From: Cyclospora cayetanensis | Lineage: Eukaryota > Apicomplexa > Conoidasida > Eucoccidiorida > Eimeriidae | Assembly: GCF_002999335.1 (NCBI RefSeq) | Contig: NW_020312185.1 | Coordinates: 1 to 52,330 of the forward strand | Reading direction: 5' to 3' | DNA length: 52,330 bases | Shown: positions 45,460 to 52,330 of the stretch, piece by piece | Position numbering within the stretch: position 1 is the first letter of the stretch | Layout of the letters: every line of letters begins with the position of its first letter | The notes under the pieces: model-generated | The model's database searches: none | The model's input: only the letters and a program-made list of their open reading frames with translations | Told to the model about the DNA's origin: nothing | Position numbers and translations under genes: made by a program

Positions 45460-47144
45460 GGTGATTACTGCTGTATTAAGACGCCGAGACTGGAATACCC
45501 GACAGGGAATCTGGACAACAGCAACAACTTCAGCGGAAGCTGTACGAACGGAAGCGACAACCGACGGAATGTTGATGGACATACACTCCTTTTGGCCCAT
45601 GAAGTACTCTTTCAGCTCGTCAAATTAAAGAAATGAGGATAATCTGATAGCAGCATCGCTTCAATTGGCTTATGGGAAAAGCCTAGATCGCTCTATGCGA
45701 AAACGGAAAAGAGCGCAACGCTTTGTCTTTCTTATGTATTCTGACATCTTCCTTCAAGGGGTATATCTAGTAGTGCTAGAGATCACAAGAGACCGATGCT
45801 CCTTGTATTGATTGCCATGTTTTTGCCCATTTGTGCTGATTCTTGCGCTATGAGTATGCCTTTCTACCTGTGTTCATTATCGTCAACTGCTTCTAATGTT
45901 CGTACTCTCAGGAAGAGAGATGATTGCTGGTTATCATTGTCCATGAAAGGTAGACACAGAGGAAGCGAGGATCCATTTTCGTAGATCCCCTGCGGCCCCC
46001 CCCCCCCCCATGCGCTGGCATACTACCCTTGTTCTTCCAATAGAAGTAGGAACCTGATTCCATTATTTCTAGGCACAGATGCTCTACTCTAGTGAATATA
46101 GGGAAATGTGCAACGAGAACAGTCAAATCAGGGGTGCTTCTGAACACCAAATTTGAAGATGATTTAAAAGTCTTTTGTGTGCTGCTTGTACAGAAGATGT
46201 ACCCGCATTATGACAAAGCTCGTTATCCTGAAATGGAAAGGGTCCGCATTAATACCTCCTAAGGGGCTAATGGCTAAAAACATAAAAAAAAAGGAAACCC
46301 CATCAGTGCTTACGGACATTCCAAAGTACATCTCCTATTGCTTACATCCAATCCACTTTCGTTCTGTGTGCAATCCCCGGATGATGCTTTCTGCGATTCT
46401 CGTATGCACCTAAGCCGACAACTTGAGGTGCTTGTATGCCAAGTGTTAGCCAAGGTGAAGCCATCAAACTTAAAGGGTTGACCTCCCATCGGAACAGCAG
46501 CCGCCTCTACTTTGAATATTGGGCTGTCTCCCAGCAAGCGTTTCCCGCTGCCTCCCCAGTGCGCAGTCAATAGAATTGACGTGTACACAATATCGTGTTT
46601 GATTATGTCTTGGCAAGCAGTGAAACGAATTGAACTTCTTACAATATGGTCGCTTTTCAGATGTATTTCGTTCAGACCTTCGAAGACCGGAAGTTTCATT
46701 GTGCACAGAACACCACACCACGCCTCCTGTCGCCGCCCTTTTTCTGCCTGTTTTCGGTCTCTGCTCCCCACCCTACTATAAGAATCCGGCAATCTATAAG
46801 CGCGAGACTGCAAGGTCGGAATTTAATGAACGACACGAGTGCATGGTTATACATTACCACAAAAGAGAGCTACCCGGTAGCCAGGTTGGAGAAGTTGCGT
46901 GACCATGAGCAATGGAGGGCCTTATAAATCAGACATATTTGCAGCCCCTCAAAATGGTTCACTAAGTATCCGTACTCCCTATATCGGATCCATATTTCAA
47001 AAAGCTCTGATAACAGGTGGTAACTTGCCATCAAGACTGCCAAAAGAGAAAGCCGTTTGATTTAGATGAGCTACTCAGTACTCCCTTGCTTCGCTATTCC
47101 TGCATGCTGCCGTAGTGCTTCTGCATCTGCTGAGAGTGCACAAG
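45460..47144. other. Gene-poor region with a C14 tract and a possible signal-peptide exon
   Basis: A 62-codon frame at 45796-45984 (+) starts with a hydrophobic MLLVLIAMFLPICAD stretch that could be a signal peptide of a first exon. A - strand frame of 167 codons covers 46310-46813 without recognisable features. Neither is supported by splice partners. Confidence 0.35.
45996..46009 (+). repeat. C14 homopolymer
   Basis: Fourteen consecutive C. This is the longest homopolymer I noticed in the window and a likely place for sequencing or assembly length error. Confidence 0.95.
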
Positions 47145-47314
47145 ATGGAGAAGTGGAATTTGTTGCATGACCAACATCCGGCGTGGTGGCCAAGGTTTCA
47201 GTGTATCAGGCAAGACGACCCAATTTCGCTGGTATTGCGTGGAACAGCACTGGTGGCTAGCCTGCTGCTATTGCTTATACTGCTTTTATCGCCACTCGGA
47301 CATGCCTCAGAGGT
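47145..47314 (+). CDS. Possible first exon of a membrane or secreted protein
   Basis: From the ATG the frame gives about 56 polar-then-hydrophobic residues ending in a strong span (LVASLLLLLILLLSPLG) and HASE, then a GAG|GTTGTA donor-like site; unspliced, the frame stops at 47351. The plan (polar N-terminus, recessed membrane span) recalls the protein at 43253. A later stretch at about 47,412-47,584 reads MQQKDINEQKERLLQHG and could be a downstream exon, but the phases do not join with the donors I can see. This may be a partial or broken gene. Confidence 0.3.
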
Positions 47315-47351
47315 TGTACGTTGCGCACCAGCAACATCCGTGACACACTAG

Positions 47352-49589
47352 AGCAGTATTTCGCAAGTTTGCTCATCAAGACTAAGGTGCCTAGACACTG
47401 ACAACAACAAATACTGCACCAGTTGTATCGCAATGCAACAAAAGGACATAAACGAGCAAAAGGAAAGGCTACTACAGCACGGACTTTGGTCTCGAAAAGC
47501 CTGTGTTGCCGCTGCAATGGCTCAGTCGCGGCCGCCTGCCACTCCTCAGACAGCTGAAATTCATGTATTAACAAAAGCAGGGTGACGGTGAAGCTTCACA
47601 GACACAAACACAGCGGCTCCCACGTACGAGAGCGCTGGTTATCCCCAAAATCATAGGTGGAGGTGCTCTGATGTAGGCAGTATCACTACTGAATCCGTGG
47701 GGTAGACGCACCAGTGGGTAGCTTCAGAGGCATGTGTATAGAAACATCCAAATTTTGGTGCAACCACTTGCCGCATGCATTTGTGGTGGGCACGAATTGG
47801 TGTTTGACTCTCACCTTCTGCCCCTGTCGCTAACGGTAGTGGTGAAGGGCTTTTCTTCAAAGATCAAGCGGTACACGTAGCCATAGTGATACCCACAGCT
47901 CTACGCAATACACCATACACAGAGAGAAACAGTAATTTTCTTGTGGGCCGCCACAAAAAGCAAGATACCGACACCATGCACAGCACACGCTGCACCAAAA
48001 AGAGGCCTAAAGCATTGGAAGTTCGATCCTCACTGGTAAATGCCCCCGAACTGCAAGAGAAGACGGTCCTCTGCCACCGACGGAAAAACTGGTGTTACCG
48101 CTGCTTGTGTTTTTGTTGCCCTAGAGGCCATACATACGAGTAGTCCCTGATGCTATTCGTGAGCGGCGAGTTTTCAATTCGGATTACTACCTTGTTCACC
48201 GTGACACCGACTTTCGTGCCAGCTGGTCCTTTCTTGCCGTGTAGAATAAGACAGATCCACCCGGCGCATTGTGGTCCATTTTCTCGTTTGTGGGCTAATA
48301 CAATGGATATTACTGCCTTTTGGCTGAGGCAGTGGGAGCACCAGGTATGTGGAGCTGTCAGCTGCTGCAGAGCTTCGACACTTTTCCCTAGGCCAACGAG
48401 TAACTAGAAGACGTTCAGCATTTGCAGCAGCACTATGTAGACACAGATAAAAATACAGTACAAACGTTGGCTATTTTCGGTCCAAACGTTGGGGATAATT
48501 GCTGCTGCCAGTGCTCTTATTGCTGTTCCCAGAGGCTTGTGCCCCCAAGCACCACCTGGTGCTATGCCGATAAGGAAAATCCATGACAAGCCAGCGACTA
48601 CTCACGAAAAAATTAAGGCACCTATTAGGCGAGGGCCTTAATAACATATGCCTAGGTGGTCTGGGCTTTCCTTGTAGCTAAAGCACAGCATTCTGGAAGC
48701 TGACTGCTTTGCTTGTACAAAAGCAGACCTGTAGCGAAGAAAGCCTCACGTAGCTCAGTTACTGCTAGGCGGTCCTTATTTACCGACCGCTTCCTAATTC
48801 AGTAAGTGCCTCGTTTGTTGGCATATTTTGTTTCCTGCAGATCAGGCTAACTCCAGACTACAAGATTGGTTGTTATGTTCCTCTGTATTGTTTCTGAGGG
48901 CAACTGTGTGTATGGATAATGCAGTGCAACTAAGTTGACACTCACTTCCCTTCCTCCCCCTAGGACCGATCCCTGCTAGTCAAATGTGAGAATAAGAAGT
49001 CGGTGTTCGAGGAATGCATTAGCAACTTGCATACGCGTTTACATGGATGTGGGCCATGCCAAACCTGGGTTGTGGCGAAAGAAACTACACTTACTCACTT
49101 TATACTACATTAACTACATACAACATGAATTAATGAAAATGTGACTTCTTGGTTCAAATGTTAGTAAATAGCGTTAGCTCCAGAGTGCTGCTAACTCAAT
49201 ACAAGACGCAAAGTTGTCTTCGTGTGCGGTTCGTGCACAGCACGACTAGCTGGGAATGCCCAGATTTCTTGAAAGATGCGGATCTGTGGCTCCAGCTGTC
49301 CCTGCCGCCTCAGGTGGAGAACCCTAGGGACCGTGGGAGGGGGATGAAGAAAGCTTTTTGCGGTACACATTATGTTACTCTCTAGAGTGTGTATTTAGTC
49401 CGACATTAGCTGCCTCCTAACGAAAATTTCACATAGATCATAACAGTGGTTAGCATCGTTTAGTGCAGCTACTCCCCGCTTATCCACTATATGTGGATTC
49501 CATGAAATGCCAGGCTGCCCCACATCGTCTGGCTGGCTCCAATAACATCGTGTCAATAGTCATTAATCCGACTTCATTTGGCACCATTT
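47352..49589. other. Gene-poor region, nothing supported
   Basis: Apart from the possible exon near 47.5 kb, only short frames without coherent composition are present. No repeats or RNA genes were recognised. Confidence 0.45.
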
Positions 49590-51230
49590 CGTCCAAAAGT
49601 GGAAGTAGAGGACGGCACAAAGCTTGTTGGCGAGGCAGAGGCCGGCCTGCAAGCTCATGTAAAGGCTGTTGCTCCACAGGTGGTAGAACGGCTTGATGTG
49701 TCCGCCGAATGAATGAAAAGGACAGGATAAGGCTTTGCAGACCAGAAAGCGCATGACGCCCGTTAGGGCTAGCAGTTGCTTGAAGAGTTCATTGGCCGAT
49801 TGGGGATGTACATCGCATATTACCCTGCACACGCATAGGAACTAGTAATCCTTGGGACATGTCTGTAAGTGAAAAAGTGGTTCAATAGTGCCTTTGCTCA
49901 TGCAGAGAAGTTCGTCTGCTTGTATGGGCTAACAAGCTACAAGCCCTCATACACACTGTGAATCATCAGCTTTTGCACAGTTCAGCTGAACAGCAAGCTT
50001 TGAAAGCACTGAGACAGCTGGAACAGCAGAATCTATCAGTAAATCGGTAACTTAAGATATGTGAAATTTTGGCTCGCAAAAGCTGCAAAATATATATGAA
50101 CCATTGCATTATCAGTGACGCTTTCAGCCCAAATTTTCACTTCAAGTGGTTGCAGTGTGGTCAGCGGGACCACGTAATAAAACAGGCACCTTGTGGGGCT
50201 TCAGCAAGTGATGGACTATTCGGGGTTTCAGGAGCAAAAGGATCCAACTGCTGTGTCTTTGGGTGGAACAAAGAGCCAGCGTTAATTGAAAGACTTCAGA
50301 TGTGGGGTCTCTGTCAAACGACCATAGCTCTATTCGTAATGCGAACCAGAACCGAAAGCTAGAGAAATCTTGCTCGCCTGTGCTGCACCAGGCCACCCCA
50401 ACAATACTTCTCCTTCTACTGCCAGAAATTGGGTCTGCTTATCCTAAATGGCAAGTGCTTATTCAAGAGCCAAAAACAATTGAACAAAGAGACTTGACTC
50501 ATCGAAAACAGACTGCTTGTCAAAGGCAGAGAAGCTGCACAGGAAGAACACAAACTCCCCTTAGTGCGTGGGGCAGTCAATGGGGATACGGAGAGGAAGG
50601 CAGTTAGGGATCCATCTTAGATCACATCAGTTCTGCTGTAATAACATGCAAAATCTATGTTCAAGGATTCCAGGAAGTACTTGACACTGGCCTTGGAGTG
50701 GATTAGTTACATGAGGCAATGGCACACAAGTGCAATCTGTCTGTCCACTCATTAGCCCAATCCCGAAAGAGCCAGGTTTAGTGACGGTCGGCCAAACCCT
50801 AGATACGGCAATGCAACAACAGCTAAACTCACTTCGAATCGAATTCACATCCTATCAGCATTTTGCCTGACTTGCATGATGGACCTCTGCAACATGATGT
50901 AATCCTAGGCATGCCGTGGATGACCCAAAAAAAGGCTCCCTTGTAGCCACAGCTGTGCACTGCAAAGCTTGTTGTGTTACAATGCACTGGGATAAAGCAC
51001 CTTGTGATTTCCCCAACAGCACTGATTTCATCTGTGATAAGAAGGTCAGAGCGGGTGCCTGAACGAGGGGAGTCAGAGTATTCGTAAGGGCGGTTCGGCA
51101 GCGCAGTAGAGGTGGAACGTTCCCAGCATGCATTTCTTCTTACGGGCTTGCATTCGGCTATGACCAGCAAATTTGATCAAAAAATGAGCCAACAAGAGCC
51201 ACTAGTGAGCGGATGTGAAGGGGAGAGCTC
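49590..51230 (+). mobile_element. Decayed gag-protease retroelement, copy B
   Basis: This copy aligns with copy A (35,730-37,260) in the same order and strand. The zinc knuckle from 50411 has Ser for the first Cys, Leu for His and Gly for the third metal-binding Cys position, so it is more decayed than in copy A. The retropepsin is better kept: VLDTG at 50677-50691 and, in the same frame 72 codons on, DVILGMPW near 50,896-50,919, which matches the active-site and ILG motifs of this fold, though a TAG lies between them. Many stops and frameshifts make it non-functional. I see no terminal repeats or polymerase. Confidence 0.75.
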
Positions 51231-51659
51231 GCCTGAGTGGTAAACAAGTAGGAGGTGCCAGCATGCTGACCAGCTCCTTGTGATTTAGAGCACCGTATGA
51301 AGCCAAACGCGGGACATCAGGAAGCTACTACAGAACGGAAATGAGGAGGAGCGAAAGGGTGATATTATCGGCGGAGTGACCGAGCGCGTTGTGCTGAGTC
51401 TTGCTTATTGCAATTAGGCTCCAAACGAGAACACTAGGAAGCAAAGGCTCTTTAAGTCCACTTATGCCGAACTACCGTACTCATTACATGGATCAGCAGT
51501 TCAATCAACATTTGACTACACAAACTTCCTTTCAAGTGTTTTTGACGGTAATGGCGAACAACAAACGAAGTTCCATGTCATATGCACGAGCTGCAGTATA
51601 TATGTATGGCGTTTGGCGCTGTTCATGTCCGAGCTGCACTACACCGACAAGTCAATGGT
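51231..51659. other. Short region between element copy B and AT-rich island
   Basis: No supported gene. One 88-codon frame at 51401-51667 has no recognisable features. Confidence 0.45.
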
Positions 51660-51990
51660 TTTTTTGAGAATGAACGATTATAACATATAATTTACGCATG
51701 AAAATCATATTTAATATGTTTATTTAAATATATTTTGAAAACGATTCTTGTTCAGAATTCAATATTAAAATACATAATCGAATAAAAGTTTAATCTTTTG
51801 GAAAAGATAGTGAATTCTTTAAATTTATTAACGAGATTATTCCAATGTTATTATGATCAATGAAACATTTATTAAAGGAAGTATGAAGATAATTCTAGAA
51901 TCAGTAAAGATAACGTTTTAAATTCGAAGAATACATTATTTTTTGAAACTATAACTTCGAAAGATATATATTTCATTAGATGATCTCTTT
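51660..51990. other. AT-rich island, possible plastid-derived insert
   Basis: Base composition changes sharply to roughly 80% A+T over about 330 bases, with abrupt edges. On the + strand from 51663 one frame reads almost throughout if TGA is taken as Trp, as in some coccidian apicoplast genes, with only three TAA breaks; it contains VNSLNLLTRLFQ and TLFFETITSKDIYFIR. This suggests apicoplast DNA inserted in the nucleus, then decayed. I cannot name the plastid gene. An ordinary AT-rich spacer is the alternative. Confidence 0.45.
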
Positions 51991-52270
51991 GAGCATGTCA
52001 AGAAGGGGTGGAAGGCTGTATACATCGCAATGTCCATGGCTTTAGCAGAGTTTGAAGTGCACCTACAGCATCCTCAGCGTGCGAATCCACTGGGGAGGGA
52101 CCAGCAGTATCATGTCAAAGCACACACAGGTTTGTTCTCTACGAAAACAATTGTGTTTCTGGGAGTCCATGTTGTGGCTGCAGGGACGAAGCCGATCCAG
52201 CTTATACTGTAGCGTGCAAGGCGTGGCCTGCACCTTGGTGAACTGAACCTGCAAGAATGCTCAAAAATTC
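51991..52270 (-). repeat. Dispersed repeat, - strand copy, next to window edge
   Basis: The reverse complement is similar to 40,950-41,200, sharing AGGCCACGCCTTGCACG, AAGCTGGAT and TCCCAGAAACA in the same order and spacing. It probably belongs to an element continuing beyond the window. Confidence 0.55.
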
Positions 52271-52330
52271 TCGAGTCTCGCACCTTATTACCCAAATCTC
52301 TTTCCTTGGTTTTCCGATATCCCTGCATAT

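Noticed and set aside
46310..46813. A 167-codon - strand frame
   Set aside because: No recognised features; overlapping + strand frames of similar length suggest chance.

Overview
The window is nuclear DNA of a coccidian apicomplexan, most likely an eimeriid (Eimeria or Cyclospora). The reasons are genes split by many short introns, coding sequence full of short CAG runs that read as Gln, Ala or Ser by frame, scattered degenerate TTTAGGG-like (telomere-like) repeats, a lineage-type transmembrane protein, and decayed retroelements. I cannot tell the two genera apart from sequence alone. There is no operon, CRISPR, rRNA or convincing tRNA. The genes were rebuilt by following reading-frame phase across splice sites; all exon models are inferred.

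Left half (1-33,800) is the gene-rich part. In order: a giant Gln-rich coiled-coil protein (+, 1720 to about 8.4-8.6 kb, at least 10 exons); IFT52 (-, 8815-10554, one exon), a ciliary transport protein; BRX1 (+, 13983-16669, 9 exons), a 60S ribosome assembly factor; a small putative secreted protein (-, 18133-18453); an unrecognised 921-residue coiled-coil protein (+, 19672-23964, 11 exons); a SET-domain methyltransferase of SMYD5/ATXR2 type (+, 24387-25859); MON1 (-, 26437-31819, at least 11 exons), a subunit of the Rab7 activator; and a USE1-like ER SNARE (+, 32497-33799) placed head to head with MON1. These are housekeeping or flagellar genes and do not form one pathway, though MON1 and USE1 both serve membrane traffic.

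Right half (33,800-52,330) is gene-poor. It holds one good gene, a membrane protein with an RRL export-like motif (+, 43253-45459, 3 exons), and two decayed, mutually similar copies of a gag-protease retroelement (about 35,730-37,260 and 49,590-51,230), each with remnants of a CCHC zinc knuckle and a retropepsin. A further element fragment occurs in opposite orientations near 41.0 kb and at the right edge. A very AT-rich island (51,660-51,990) looks like inserted plastid DNA.

I saw no clearly new biological system. The most useful observations are the cryptic MON1 gene that long-ORF searches miss, an unusual number of GC-AG introns, strand-matched telomere-like repeats inside introns, the dual-frame CAG-rich coding region, and the unrecognised 11-exon coiled-coil gene.
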